Source of the DNA: Setaria digitata
Taxonomy: Eukaryota; Nematoda; Chromadorea; Rhabditida; Setariidae
Direction: 5' to 3'
NCBI GenBank assembly: GCA_003640385.1
Contig: RCAB01000101.1
Span: 105,514-169,513 of the forward strand
Length of the DNA: 64,000 nt
Below are positions 35,001 through 48,841 of this stretch, piece after piece (position 1 is the first letter of the stretch; every line of letters starts with the position of its first letter). A model generated the notes under the pieces. That model had not been told where the DNA came from. It did no database searches and saw only the letters and a program-made list of their open reading frames with translations. Made by a program: the position numbers and the translations under genes.

Positions 35001-36778
35001 ACCAAAAATGGCATCAGAAACAAAGCTTCATGTGTATTTCCTCACTAAAAATTTCATTTCCTCAAATTTCTTTTTTTTTTCTTTTTTTTTTTTCCTTTCA
35101 AATAATGTTTTTTCTTATGATTCGTTGAAAGTGATGTAATTTCAAGTAAAAGGAAAACTTCGGACGAGTGAAATTGTTGTGAAATGCAATGATTTCAAAA
35201 AAAAAAAAAAAAAAAATAGACAAAAGAAGAACGAAAAAAAAAAAGAAAGAAAAAGCAAACGAACTTTTGCTCCATGAGACGAATAAGGCTCATCGAATAA
35301 ATGCCAAATTTTTGGTTTCAATTTTTGCCATTTGGATAACGAATGATTGTGGTAATCATCCTCCCAGCCAAATCTGTGAAAATTGAATTTCTTTTTTTTT
35401 TTTTTTTTACTTTTGCCTCAATACAAGGAAAAATAAAATAAAAAGTCGACTAAATTTTAAATTTAACATCTAATTTTTAAATTTCATACGTATATAGGAA
35501 AAAGTCATACAAAACAACAACTGTTTTTTCCGCTTTTTTTTTATTTTTTGTTCATAATAAGGTACAAATTTATTGTTAGTATATTTATAAAATTTAAAAA
35601 TTTCATTTCCGAGTACTTTTTTTTTCTTTTTTTTTCTGTTTAGCAGAGCAAAAGAAGAAAAAGAAAAAGNTCCGAGTACTTTTTTTTTTCTTTTTTTTTC
35701 TGTTTAGCAGAGCAAAAGAAGAAAAAGAAAAAGAAATGTTACAAAATTTTTATTGTTGATTTCAATACCTGCGATACACTTCTTCCGGATCCTTCAAGTG
35801 ATTTTCATCGAAATCAATATCGAGCTTATCAAGGGTTGTTAACACTTCTTGAGTATCACGATGCTGTGTATATGTCATCCAGCAACATGGCTCAACTTCA
35901 TTTGCATCCAGACCCCAGTACTGCAATTTTTTCGTTTTTTTTTTTTCCAAATTAATTTAATTAACTTGTCCATAGAGAATTGGTTATCTCGAGGAAAGGA
36001 ATTAAATCTCAATCTTGCAACTTTTTTTTTTTTTTTTTAAATGTTATTCAATCTACTCGATACAAGGAAATAACTTCGCTAATTAATCGGTAGCACTTTC
36101 GCTATAAATTGAATGCTATCTTTTTCGAACTCATTTATTTGAAATTAAATGCTTTCCCAATTAAATTTTGTGAAGTTTTTTTTTTTTTTGTTTTATTAAT
36201 CTTTACTAAAAAAAACTGTCTGAATAATTTTTTGTTTCCTGTCAATTACTTTATTCAAGATTTAATTTTTTTTTCCATAGTTTCATTACTTTAGCATTTA
36301 ATTCTGGAAGGTCCAATTTCATAACCGTAGCATAAAAAATTATAAAGACATTAATTATACAGTATACAGGAAGAGATAAATGAAAATGAAATAACTGCTT
36401 GTTAATTTAAGTGCGAATATTTTTTTAAAAGAATAAAATTTTCTTTTTTTTTTTTTGGATAAAAAAAGGAATGAAAGAAAAGGCAGCAAAAAAGTAGCAG
36501 TATTAGATGCATAAATTAATTACCTTTAATTCTTCCTCAAAAAGTGGTCCACAGACATCTAATGGATAATGCAACTTTCCGGTACGATAATAATTTAATA
36601 TAAGTGCAAAGACACCAGGATGACGATCAAAGAAGTATTCATTAAGGACTGGATCATAATTAGCCAAATTTTGTGTTAAACGACTTAGTCTTGTGGCCGG
36701 AATTTTCTTAAGTGTATGCTTGTAAGTTTCATGTCGTATGCCACCAACATTCAAAATGACACGATATTCACTGTCCAT
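32015..36778 (-). CDS. Shaw: Shaw-type (Kv3) voltage-gated potassium channel alpha subunit
   Basis: Plasma-membrane K+ channel of excitable cells, closest in pattern to fly Shaw and C. elegans EGL-36. Minus-strand exons: 36778-36524, 35920-35769, 35373-35265, 34685-34476, 34339-34247, 33790-33624, 33519-33375, 33175-33059, 32549-32457, 32131-32015; 485 aa, in frame. T1 tetramerisation domain: [17 protein letters not shown] with the zinc-site pattern HYPLDVC...EPCCW. S1 follows the linker [15 protein letters not shown]2 is [16 protein letters not shown] and S3 is [17 protein letters not shown]4 is [19 protein letters not shown]5 is [20 protein letters not shown]. The selectivity filter is TMTTIGYGD and the S6 hinge is PVPVIVSNF. 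N-glycosylation is possible at INITG in the S1-S2 loop. The conserved second domain of S4 carries Q where R is usual. A pyrimidine acceptor (ctttcag) lies 10 nt upstream of ATG. Confidence 0.96.
35609..35733. repeat. Direct duplication around a single N (channel intron 2)
   Basis: The stretch starting tccgagtac before the N at 35670 is repeated after it. Copies differ mainly in homopolymer length. It lies in the intron between channel exons 2 and 3, so the coding sequence is unaffected. Confidence 0.8.
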
Positions 36779-39684
36779 AATATTGTTTCTGAAAGAAGAA
36801 GAGAGGAAAAAAAAAAAACTGGTTAAATTTGTTTATTTTTAATTTAATAAATAAATTTATGACAGCAATTTGTTCATTCAAAGTAAATAATTTTTATTAG
36901 TCTATGCATGACAATATTTAATGTTTGCTTTGTTTTTTCTTCCTTTTTTTCTTCTCCAAAAATTTGCAAATCTATGCTAATTAATAAGCATCAAAATTAA
37001 ACAAGAATATCAATGCTAAGTTTTTTTTTTTGGATAGAAATTTGCTAAACAAAAAAAATTTGAATTTTGAAGTTTTTTGAAAAAAAAATGCAAGATTTGC
37101 TAAGCAAACACAATTTCTCGAATTGCATTTTGAGAAGTTTTCAAAAATATATGAATCAAAAGTTTGACAAGCAAAGTTGCATGCAAATGCTATAGCAATT
37201 TGAAATACACAATGAGACGGACGGAAATGAATAAAACAAATTTCGACAAATATCAATTTAATTTTCAATTTTCAATTTCTTGAAAACAAAACAACAGAAA
37301 AGTTACAAAACAAGCAGAGAAAATGGGAAAGATTGAAAAGAATGACTGAAATAGCTAAAAATATTTAATAAAAAAAAAATTTTTTTTTTTCACAAAAAAT
37401 TATTTCAAGAATGTACTGACGTACTGTAATGCGTAAAATGGCTGAAGCAAGAAGCATCTTTATCGGATAAAGGTAAGAATATTAAAATTCAGTTAAAAAT
37501 CACTGTAAAAAAAAAGAAAGAAGCCTTTAAACTTTCTGTTCTAAATTTCAAAAAGCAAAAAGAAAGTTGCAAAACAAAAAAAAAAAAAAATTGAATTTTG
37601 GCTTGGAGCACAAAGAGAACAAAGTGTGAAATAAATGAAATAGAAAAAAGAACTCTTTGAAAATTCAAAAATTTCTACTTTATTCTTATATTTTCCACTT
37701 GATTGCATTATATGTATATATATATATCTTTTTTTTTTTTTACTTTTTTTTTCAGTTCTTTTTTTGAATATTAAAACAATAATTTTTTTTATTTAATTTA
37801 AAGAAAAATTTCAGTTTTTCTCTGCCTTAGCTTAAAAATTTGATTTTCACTTCCTTTTGAAATTTAATTCACACAACTGTAACGTACGGCCCACTTTTTT
37901 TCCCATTTCTCAATTAATATTTAGTGATTTTTTTTTTTCCATCAGTAAATTGGCAAACACGATAAATGGCACTATAAAAATGGATGCTTATTAGAAAGAG
38001 AATTCAAACGGAATGAGTTTTGATTTGTTCTTTTAATTGATGCAATTGAAAATTATTTATTGATGTACCTGGAAAATTTGTTAGAATTTTCATTCTAAAA
38101 AGATAACTTTAACTTTTGAACTAATCATTATCTTACAATCTTCTCTATATGAAAATATTTCACCTCTTTTTATCATAATTTCACTAATTATTACATTTGA
38201 GCATACTTTCAAGCCAATTGAAATCGATTGAAATTTTGGCAAATATTTCTGTGAATTAAAAAAAAAAAAAGAGAAAAAAAACATTTTTTGATTTATAGTA
38301 GTGCTGCTAAAAAATGAATCAGCACAATGGTACTGAAACTAGGAAGATTCAAAGTTTATAATTTTATCTCATTTGAAATTTCTGATGTCATTTATGCATG
38401 CTGCTTGAATTGTCAAATATCTTTAGAAAAAAAGTGTTAGCTATTAGTTTCTTAGACTTCAGATAATTGATTGGATAGAGTGAATGGTTTCAAAAATCAG
38501 GGCAAAGAAAAAAGGAGGTGTAGTGATTAATTAGTCAGGTAGTTCAATAATTACTAATCAAGCATGCTTATTTTTGAGGAATTAATCAAGAAAAGCAAGA
38601 AATTTGAAATCACTGATGTACATTTTCAGCTAATATTTTATTTCAAAATAGAATTCTTTTCGTTTCCAAAAATTTTAACATTTTAAAAATGACATCTGAT
38701 TACCTAATGAACAATCTGTAATGCTGCACAGTTTCCTCACTGAAGCAATATATACATAAAAAAAAAAGAAAAAGAAGAAAAAATGGATCATATTGGATCA
38801 AGTCAATAAAAAACGAAAATCTGATAATCTCGTGATTAGCCAAGAGAAGTTAATCCGGCAAATCTCAATAACTAAGCCATTAGAAAATGACTTATTAAAG
38901 TATTAGAGCCAGACTATAAATTGCTAAGAGGAAAAAAATGTACAAATGTCATGTGAATAATTACACAAATTATTTTCTAAAGAATTTTGAGAAGCAAATA
39001 TGAAGGTTATTATCTTTATAAGGCCTAACACTAAGTTATTTAATAACACTGAAAAAAAATAAATAAATAAAGCGGCTCGTCGTGAAATTTCATTAAATTC
39101 TTAACAAATCAGAAAAGGTATGATGAAATGAACAGAATATTAAATCAGAATAAATGACAGCGCTAAAATAGAGAAAAACAAATCGTGAAGAAAAAAAGAA
39201 AAAAAAAAACTAACATAACCTTCTTTTTTTTTTTTTATCTATCACATTCATAAATATTCGAACTTGGATATTAAGAAGAGGAATAGAGGATTGAAAAACG
39301 ATGAATAATGAATATTTGAAGCTTAACATTCATCATTTTTCTTGTTCTTACCCATAACTTTGTTTATGATCAACGAAACGATGAATGAAAAATTTAAATG
39401 CAAGAATCGAGAGTCAAGAATGGAGCAGAAAAGAATTATAACATTAAAATTGAGAAATAAATTTTATGCACTTATCAATAAAATCTAATCGAATGATGAA
39501 TGTTATCAACAAGAAAAGTTATACATTTGCATAATTGGAAATGAAAAAACGAAAAAGAAATCATTGCTTGACGAACATATCCAACTTGAGAAATAGAGTA
39601 CATAAAAACAGCATATATACGAATGAAGAATTTATTGGCGTACTTGGACTACGTAAAAGGAGAACGTTGATACATTTTGCTACA

Positions 39685-39751
39685 TATATATATAATAATT
39701 ATATATATATATATATAAAATTAGGATAACTTTTCAAAGGTTATCCTAATT
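39685..39751. repeat. (AT)n tract followed by a 12-bp inverted repeat
   Basis: An AT microsatellite (about 39685-39718) runs into the hairpin aattaggataac (39719-39730) / gttatcctaatt (39740-39751), with the 9-nt loop ttttcaaag. The stem with the short loop could form a stable RNA or DNA hairpin; no downstream T-run typical of a transcription stop was used to call it. Confidence 0.7.
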
Positions 39752-42700
39752 AAGTGTAAACTTCAACGGTACTTTCTTTTTTTTTTTTTTACTTTCTCAA
39801 ATTATCAGAAAAAAATTTTAAATGATAATGAAATCAGTGAGAAAAAATTCAAAAATGTGCATTTGATTATTTAAAATATTTTCACTTCAAAATTTATTGC
39901 AATCTCTTTTTCTCATCTTATACTTTCATGTTAATTTCATAGTTTACAAAATATTTGAATTTTTTCAAAAATAAATAAATAAAGCGAAAAAAAAAAGGAA
40001 ATCAATGAATATCATCAGTTGGAAGAACTCATTAACTCATTATGAGATCAGCTGATCACTGTTATGAAAAAATTATTTTGCTAGCATTTTTCATTTTATT
40101 TTTTCTTTCAGATCTATTTTTATTTATTTATTTGTAAAGTAATTATTCAGTAGTGCACTTCAAAAATTTATGAAAAGAAATGATAATAATAATGTCACGT
40201 AATTGGCACTTTCGCTTTTCAAACAATTTCAATAATGGGAAGAAAAATTCTTTGTTTTTCTTATTTCTTTCTTTAAAAATTATATAAAAAGAAAAAAAAA
40301 AAGAAACAACAATTTTGCTACTGAGAAACATCATTTAAAAACAATTGTTATTTTGATGATTGATCTCTCATCACTAATACATACATATTACCTTTTTGTA
40401 AATGCATTATAATTATCACAAAGAAAAAAAGAAATCTTCATGTTAATTATCACTTTTTTTTTTTTCTTTAACCTATCAGCTGATTCAACATAACAGCAAC
40501 CCTAAGATAATTAAATATCATGCGTAGGCTTTCAATCAGTTAACTAACATCGCATACACTACTGACTGTAAATTAGCTTTCTTTTGAAATGATAACAAAT
40601 GATCATTTTCAGCACCATTTATCATTACCATCATCAGCAGTAGCAGCAGTAATCATCATTTTATATGCATGCATGTATGAGGCATGAAGAAGTAAAGTTG
40701 CCAGCAAAAGTTTAATCAACAAGAAAGCAAAGAACTTTTTTTTTTTTTTTAGAATTTAATCAAGTCAAAGGAGATGATGTTGGTAAGCTACGATATGTAT
40801 TGTATCATTTGTTTTCTTCACTTTTTTTTTTTCTAAATTTTGATTGAAAAAAGTATTAAAATGCTTTTCATTGATTACAAGTAAATAGAAGAAAAATGCA
40901 GCTTAGATTTTTTTTTTTTTTCAAATGAAATAAATTTTGGATGGTTCGTAAAGTTAATGTAAATTAATGTTGCTGGAAAAGTAAATTATTAATTTCATTA
41001 CTTGATTAAAAAGACCATGTGTATCACTAATGAATCTATGTGCATATTATTGATTTTATAGCTCAAAATTTTAACTCTATGTAATTTAAATATTTATAAT
41101 TTAATTTTGAGATTTCAATAGCATATTTCCTCCACAATGTAAATAGTCATTAGAAATTCTACTCAAAAAAAAAAAAAAAAATAAATGGAATATAATATTC
41201 TACTAGAAATTTTACTTAAAATCTGATGCAGAGCTTACTTCTTCTTGCAATGGTCTGTCCCATGGAGAAATTTTAAATACAGGAACAAATTTTTTCTCTC
41301 CTCATCATTTTGGTCTTGTAATTAGTCCCTGCTACTGATGAGCTTTAATCCGATCAGATCAGGAAAGTGTGGGACTTTTAAAAGCCCTAGTGTGATAGGG
41401 ATACAGATGCTCAAACTGATAAAATCGTCACTGATCATCAGTTTCAGTTGACATTGGGTCATAGTGCGCTAATGACCTTTTTAGTAACCTCTCTTCATTT
41501 AACTATCTGATTCTCATAGATGGAATGAGTGTTACAACAATTTCAAACTGCAAAATGTGCACTCCCTTCATCTTCCTTATCCATCCTGCCATTTCAATTT
41601 CAATTTACTAGTTGAAAGGATGATTAAAATGATTTAGTAGTTAAAAAAAATTACTAATTAAAATTATTTTATCAAAATGCAAGTCATTGTGAGCTTTCAG
41701 CTGATCAATTTAGACATTGCCATTTAGTTCAAGAAGCATGCTAGCAAGCTACTTCACACATTTCACACTAGCTGGGAAAAACTAAGTAAAATGTTTATAC
41801 AAAGTAAATGATAGCGTAAAAAGGGCAAACATCAGGAATAACTTAGTGCTTGTTAGTTTTAGTGTCAAATTCGAGATCAAGCACTTAGAATTATGCAACT
41901 GAGCAAAATTTTCCCAATGTTTGGTTTGTTGCTTGCATTAGTTAAGTAGGTATTGGTGATAGGTTAAATTCAGGTAAACTCTTATTAAGTCCTCTCTTGA
42001 AACATTAATGTTATGTTTGCTTCTTTTTTTTTTTTTTATCTTCAGAGGAAAAAAGTATGAGAAGTTTTGAGTAGGAAAGAGAAAAGAAGAAATGAGTAAT
42101 GTGAAAGTATGAAAAAGTAAATTGCTAATAAATAGAAAGTGAGCAGATGAAAGGTAAAATTTGAAAACGATGAAGTTAGAGGTAGCAAAAGTAATGCTAA
42201 GTGTGAATTTGTTAGGGAAGTGCCACTGTGATGAATTAATTATAATTGCTGGTTAATCAATGACATCTAAGGTTTGTTTAGATGAATTTTTCCTTCTCAT
42301 TCGATCTGTGACTGCATTTGCAATACTAACCACTGATTATAGAAATAAAACTGATGATGTAGTTGTAATCACTGGCTATTTTTCTTCATCTTTTCTCTTC
42401 CCTTTTTATTTGTCTTTTCTGTTAGACGCTAAATATATGCATTTAGTCAAATCGAATAAATGAAAGTTGTAAAAATTTTCGAAATTAAAAATAAATTTAT
42501 AAATTTGCTAATAGCAATATGAGGTTCTATTGTTTTTTTTTTTTTTTTTTTTTATCACTTATCTTTCTACTGTCGTATTTGGCAAAATTTTCTTTCATGA
42601 GACAAGAAACATTACACTGATGAGACTAGGCTGAAGATGTATGAAAATGAAGTTGAAGTATGAAGTTGTTAAAGAAATAAAGATGATAATGGTGATAATT

Positions 42701-45099
42701 GTATGAATATTGAAATAAAATTGATAATATTAATATTGAAACAGTATGATACTGATAATAAATCATAATAAAAATTGAATTTTGGTGCTAAATGTTAAGT
42801 AAATGTTGCATAAATGCCTTATGAACTTATCAGACTATTGTAGTTTCGTTCTTGAAACATGTTTGGCTGCCTACCTATGTTAGTACTTTTTGACAAAAAA
42901 AAAAAAAGAGACGTGGAAAAAAAGAGCCAAAATGAAGTGTAAGTAATTTAGAGTTAAGGAAGAAGAAGAAGAAGAAGAAAAAAAAAACTGTAACGGGATA
43001 AACCGGGACTGAAGTAGGGGTGAGAGAAACGAAAGCAACTAAACTGAACTTAAAAATGGTATTAAAAACAAAAAAAAAAGTCGGTTATCTTATTAACATT
43101 TTATAAACTGGAACTACTCTTACTAAAAGCTGGAAAAAATGCTTTTCTTTTTTTTCTTCACTTGATAGATATTTTTTTAAATTGAGAAATTTGATGAAAG
43201 TAGGAAAATTTTATTTTGAATTTTTCGCTATAATTTTAAGAAATTTTATGAAAGAATTGTGAGGAAGAGGAATGAATGAAGTAGCATCATTTCGAGAGCT
43301 GTGCAAGTCTCATAGCTTCGAATGAAAGAAATGCTCAGAAAACTGAAATTCTTTTTCATTTCCTAAAAAAGAAAGAGACTGACTGACAGAATGGAAATGG
43401 AATGTTTTACAAATTCTTCATCAATTTCATTTACAAATACTCTGTCAGTTTTCTTATTATTTGAATTGATCTCAACGAAAAAAAAAAAGAAAAAAAATTT
43501 TTTTTTTTTCGTCACTTTGGAGAAAGTATTTGAAAGCACTTTACCGCCTTCTCCATTCTTTTCCGCTCCAGATTCATTTTTGAATTTATTTCATTTTGTC
43601 TCAAAATGTTTCTTATCGAAACAAACACATAATAAATAGGAAAATTGCGATTTTTCAGCAAGTGGTAGTAAATTGGATGTTTTTAATTTGGCTTTCAAAT
43701 TTTCTTTAAAACTAAAATCTGTTTGGGAAAGGGGAAGGAAAATTTTGTAGCATCACTAACAGTCACAGTGTTATTGCGCTAATTACAATAATACAAATAA
43801 TTGGAAAACAATTAAGCAATGTTTTTCAGGAAGAATATTTTCCAATATTATTCATTATTAAGCATTATTGATAATAATCTCGAAGACTTTTTTTTTCTTC
43901 CGCTCTCTTGATAATCATATCATTCAGTACTGGTTACTTTTCAAATCACTTTTACTTTGAATAATTATTTGAAATCGATCTGCAATCTGTCGCAAATTTG
44001 CAAGCAATTTTTTATGGGAAAAAAAAGAGTTTTGAAATAAATTTAGGAAAAGAAAAAATTAAAAAAAAAATAAATGTTTTTAAAAAAAAAATCAATCAAT
44101 TAACGAACTTTGGCAATATCTAACTAATATTTTTTTAAAGTACGCAAGCATATTGGTGAAATTTCTAAATGATTTGGCATTATTGGAAAGGTAGGTAATT
44201 AATTTCAGACATTCTTTCTTCATGCTACTGAAACGGATATACTTTTGGGAATGATTGAAAATGAATGTAGCAGTTGGTGTAATTATTTAATATTTTTATG
44301 ATGAAATTTTTGTTTTGAAGAAAAAAGCTTAATAACGGATGAAATTACGATGAAACATATTTCAGTTTAATATTTCAAAATTTCATCATTACATGTATCT
44401 ATGAGGATCATTTGTTTCATTGTTTCCATTTTCAGTTTTTTTTTCTTTTTCTCTTTTTTCCATTTATCAAATGTTCTTTTAAAATTAATTAGAGCTCATA
44501 ATTGGAAGATTATTTGAATAAACGTAATAAGCAAGGGGAGAAAAAAAGAAAAAGATCCCAAAGAAAGAGATTAAAAAAAAAAAAACCGAATGAAAGTTTT
44601 ATTTATTATTATTTCATTTAGTGGTTTAAAAAAATTTGAAAGTCCCTTCTTCGCTTCCAATTTCAAAAAACAAATTAGAATTATAACATCTATTGGAGCA
44701 CAGTTCCGATACTTTTGTCATACTTCATAAAAGTTTTTTTTTTTTTTTGCTTTAAAATGTTTGGAATTTTGTGTAGAAGAAACGCCTCAATAAATTTATA
44801 GTTCTCCTTAACATTTTTAGGAAGTAATTTTTTAAATTTTTTTTTCCAATAGAAAATATCCCAAAAACGAATAGCAGTTTTTGAGTGTGCTAAAAGAGAT
44901 TTAGTTTAAGTCGGAAATTTCAAAATTTAATTATGTCATCATAATCTCAATTGATAACCCAAAAAATGTTGTCATAGGATAAAATCCGCAGTAATCCTTT
45001 TTTTTTTATCAGTTATATTTTTTTTTTCTGACTTGAACGACTTCACTAACACCTTCATAATTTAAAAATTAGCTTAATACTTTTGGTATTTATGATAGT

Positions 45100-45106
<7 letters not shown>

Positions 45107-45154
<48 letters not shown>

Positions 45155-45162
45155 NAAAAAAA
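45107..45162. repeat. Long poly(A) run interrupted by an N
   Basis: About 55 A residues with one N at 45155. Either an assembly join inside a homopolymer or a true long A-tract. Confidence 0.9.
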
Positions 45163-46079
45163 CGAAAGAAAAAAATCTAAATAAAGACTTTTAGTTCCAG
45201 ATGATGTATATCATTTTACTTATCAATAATTCCAGAGAGGGAGAAAAAAAAAAAAGAATATTAGTGAAATATTTGAATTCAAACTGCTCAAAATTAATTA
45301 AAAATATCAAAAAGTTATTGAATACGTACGATGGGAGTAAATGGAACAATAAAATGGAAGCATTTGCTTTTTAATAAGTAAATTTAATACCTTTGGGAAT
45401 AGATTTTTCTCATTTGAGCTGATTTTTTTCTTTCCTCTTTTTCATTCATCTCACTCAACATGCCAACTTATATTTATTAATTATGTCTTCTATTCCAGTT
45501 AATTGATAATTTATTTATTAAAAAAAAAATTAATGTATATATATATATATCATTTTCTCAATTTTTTTTTTTACAAATTCCTATTCTTATTTCTACGAGA
45601 ATTTGAGCAAAAAAAAAAAAAAAAAAAACTGCTAGTTTTCTTAGACAAAAGCTGCAAATTGCAATTTTTTTTTGCCAAAGAGAGAAATAAGAAATAATGA
45701 AAAATTTTTCAACTTGATTCCTAAAATGCACTGCAGAATTGTCTATGGCAAAAATTCGACCAATCAATTTTTGGACTTTTCAGATATTTGCAAATTTACA
45801 CGAGTCAGTGACAGTAATTATGTTGACAGCGTATTCAATTAAGTGACTGTTTCAAAAAGAAAGAAAAAAGAGACGAATAAAAGAAGCTTAAATCATCATG
45901 TAAATGATTGTACGAAGATCCTACTACGTTCTTTCCTACCTGTAGTACCTGGCTCATTAAACTCAAATTTTTCCCTAATTAAAGTAATGGGGAGAAAAAA
46001 AAAAGAAAAAAAAAAAAGAGCATTGCAAGAATGGAAGTAAATTGCTTGTTAATAAAGAAACACAGCAATAATTGAAAAT

Positions 46080-46298
46080 GTATCGTTTGTACAGTATAAC
46101 CTAACCAACTGAGTAAATTTTTGTAAAGACTAATAAAATTAATAAAATTTTGCCTCAAATAACAAATTAGTTAGTGGACATTTTTGCGNGTATCGTTTGT
46201 ACAGTATAACCTAACCAACTGAGTAAATTTTTGTAAAGACTAACAAAATTAATAAAATTTTGCCTCAAATAACAAATTAGTTAGTGGACATTTTTGCG
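46080..46298. repeat. 109-bp direct duplication around an N at 46189
   Basis: Left copy 46080-46188 and right copy 46190-46298 begin gtatcgtttgtacag and differ by about one base (taataaaatt versus taacaaaatt). No gene is present. Confidence 0.9.
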
Positions 46299-47256
46299 TC
46301 TAACATCAAATTAGTACTTTACAATCAGATTTCATTTCTAAAGTAATATAAGAAGGATTATATGTCAATACGATATGATTTTAAGAAGAGGGGAAAAAAA
46401 GAGACTTCAGAAATTCCCAATGGATAATGAGGAAAAAAACAAGAAATGCTGAAATGCTCAATATAGGATAATTAGAAAAATGTGAAGTATTTTACGGAAG
46501 TTGCCGAAAAAATGAATGCTTTTGTCTGCATGTTTAAAAAAAATAAATAAATAAATGCCAAAAAATGAATTTAATTTTGTTTTGTTTCCTTTTTTTATTT
46601 CACTATCATTTATTTATTTATTTTTTGCAAAAATAAATTCATAGTAATGAATCATTTAAAAGAAAGAGAGAGGAAAAAAAAGTTACGACAATTCTTTTTT
46701 AATTTGCAAAACTGAAAATTATATGCACAAATCATCAGGGACTTAAAAATTACACAATTCCATTAATGAATTATCCGCATATTTGCAAAATATTAAGATT
46801 ATTTTCCATTTTCTTTTCTCTTCAAAAAAAAAAACCAAAGAATTGCAAGCTTAACGATCCCGCAATCATTTCCGACTACTTTTTAAAAGCAGTCTCAGTC
46901 TGATCAATAACAAAAATCAACTGACAAATAATTGTTAAAAAGAAGAAAAAATTGTCGTTTTATCCTCTTCGAGATTAGCTTGCAGTTAATTTTCAACAAA
47001 AACTGCAATCTGGCCGATCCCGAAATTATCGTGTAAATAATTTTCAAAAGAAATTCTCGTCTTATCGACTTTCAAGCTTAGCTTGCAATTAATTTTCAAA
47101 AGAAAAATTGTTATCTTACCGTGTTTTGCTTATTCTATCGTTGGAAAGTGTTGTTGATTGGGAATTTCCTCGAGAATGATTATGCATTTCTGTTATTTGA
47201 TCACCGTAAAATAGCATTTAATTTCTTTCTTGTCCTTTTGTTGAAAAATGCAAAAA

Positions 47257-47287
<31 letters not shown>

Positions 47288-48438
47288 GATCCGTTTCTGA
47301 AAGTAGTAAAAAGTTTAAATGTGCGGTAACTGTTAATTAACTGCTAACTTTCTTCTTTCATTCTTCCTACTTCCAAATGCTTTCTTGTAGATTTATTTCA
47401 CAGCAATTCAAAACAATTCCTTATTTCGGGTTCTTTTACTGAATTAAAAAAATACAAAATTAATGGAAACAGAATGAATGTGCTATAATGCAAGAAATGG
47501 ATGTAGCAATTATGCCCATAACATTAATACAAGTATAACTTTTAGAAAAGGTAAGTTTGTCCAAAAGTTGAACACCTTAGACTGATTACATCAGTTCATG
47601 TGAAACTCTGATTTTGTATATACAAAATAAATGAGATAAACATCAAATAAGTAGTACTCTTTTGTTCTATAGCAAATAACAACAAAAAAAGTTTATTGCT
47701 CATACAATAAAAGAGAAAGAAAAAAAAAAGCAATACCGCTACAATAGCAAATATTTCTTGTACATTATCAATTTATTTCGGAATAAAATAATTCTATTAA
47801 TGTATGCTTTTTAGTGGCCAATAAACCAATGTGAACAATAATGATTAAATGAAATTGTGCCAATTATTTGTAAATCATTCTTCAAACTAATCAGTAGCTA
47901 TTAAACTGAGAATAAACAACTAAAATAATACATATATTGGCTTAATAAAATTGTGAAATGTAAGTAATATCAATGGGTAGGCATGCTTTTGAACACAAAT
48001 AAGTCAGTTAATAAGTCAGAAGAAGGAAAATCAGTTAGATTACTTAAAAAATTATTTCAGCTTGAGTTATTCGTAATTTCATATCAATGATAAATGTGTT
48101 AGTGTGCTGGAAATTGGTACTAAGTAATAAGAAAAAGAAAAATGTAAAATAAAGAGAAAAAAAAGTGCTAACAAATGATTCTTTAAGAAGGTTTCAATTC
48201 AATTTACTATGAAATATACAATTTTAGTTCATTCGGTAAAATAGAAAAATTCTGAGAGTGAATTAATGATCGTTTGACTCTGACTGTTTGAAAAGAAATT
48301 AGAAATACTAAAAGTTTCATTTTTCAATAGAATCTTTCTTCTACTGCTAGCCTTATTAGCCGTTCTTTTGCAAATTTTTTCTAAATTTTTTTTTTCGATA
48401 TTTTCGAACTAACAATTCAATCATAATAAATTTGACAA

Positions 48439-48588
48439 ATTATCTTATCAATGTGCCAAATATAAAGGCATCAAGAAGCTTACATTTTTGTTACACGCTT
48501 AATGGCATCAAATGAAAAGAAAGTGAAAAAAAGAGACAAGGAGTAGAAAAATATATTATATATATATATAATATATATAAAAATATAT

Positions 48589-48619
<31 letters not shown>

Positions 48620-48841
48620 TATATATATTATATATATATATATTTTNATTATCTTATCAATGTGCCAAATATAAAGGCATCAAGAAGCTTACATTTTTGT
48701 TACACGCTTAATGGCATCAAATGAAAAGAAAGTGAAAAAAAGAGACAAGGAGTAGAAAAATATATTATATATATATATAATATATATAAAAATATATTAT
48801 ATATATAATTTTCATATATATATTATATATATATATATTTT
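48439..48841. repeat. Duplicated AT-dinucleotide region around an N at 48647
   Basis: The unit starts attatcttatcaatgtgcc and contains an (AT)n stretch capable of cruciform formation. The right copy is shorter because the (AT)n array is contracted. Confidence 0.85.

Noticed and set aside
34690..35764. Missing T1-S1 linker exon in the K+ channel, possibly lost at the N gap
   Set aside because: The exon was found at 35265-35373 (FGWEDDY ... [18 protein letters not shown]), with exact phases on both sides.
41328..41375. Hammerhead ribozyme core (ctgatga ... gaaa)
   Set aside because: Both core words are present, but the bases between them do not form a complementary stem II, and no stem I/III pairing was found.
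46080..46298. True tandem duplication
   Set aside because: The single N at the junction, together with the same pattern elsewhere in the window, points to an unmerged contig overlap.
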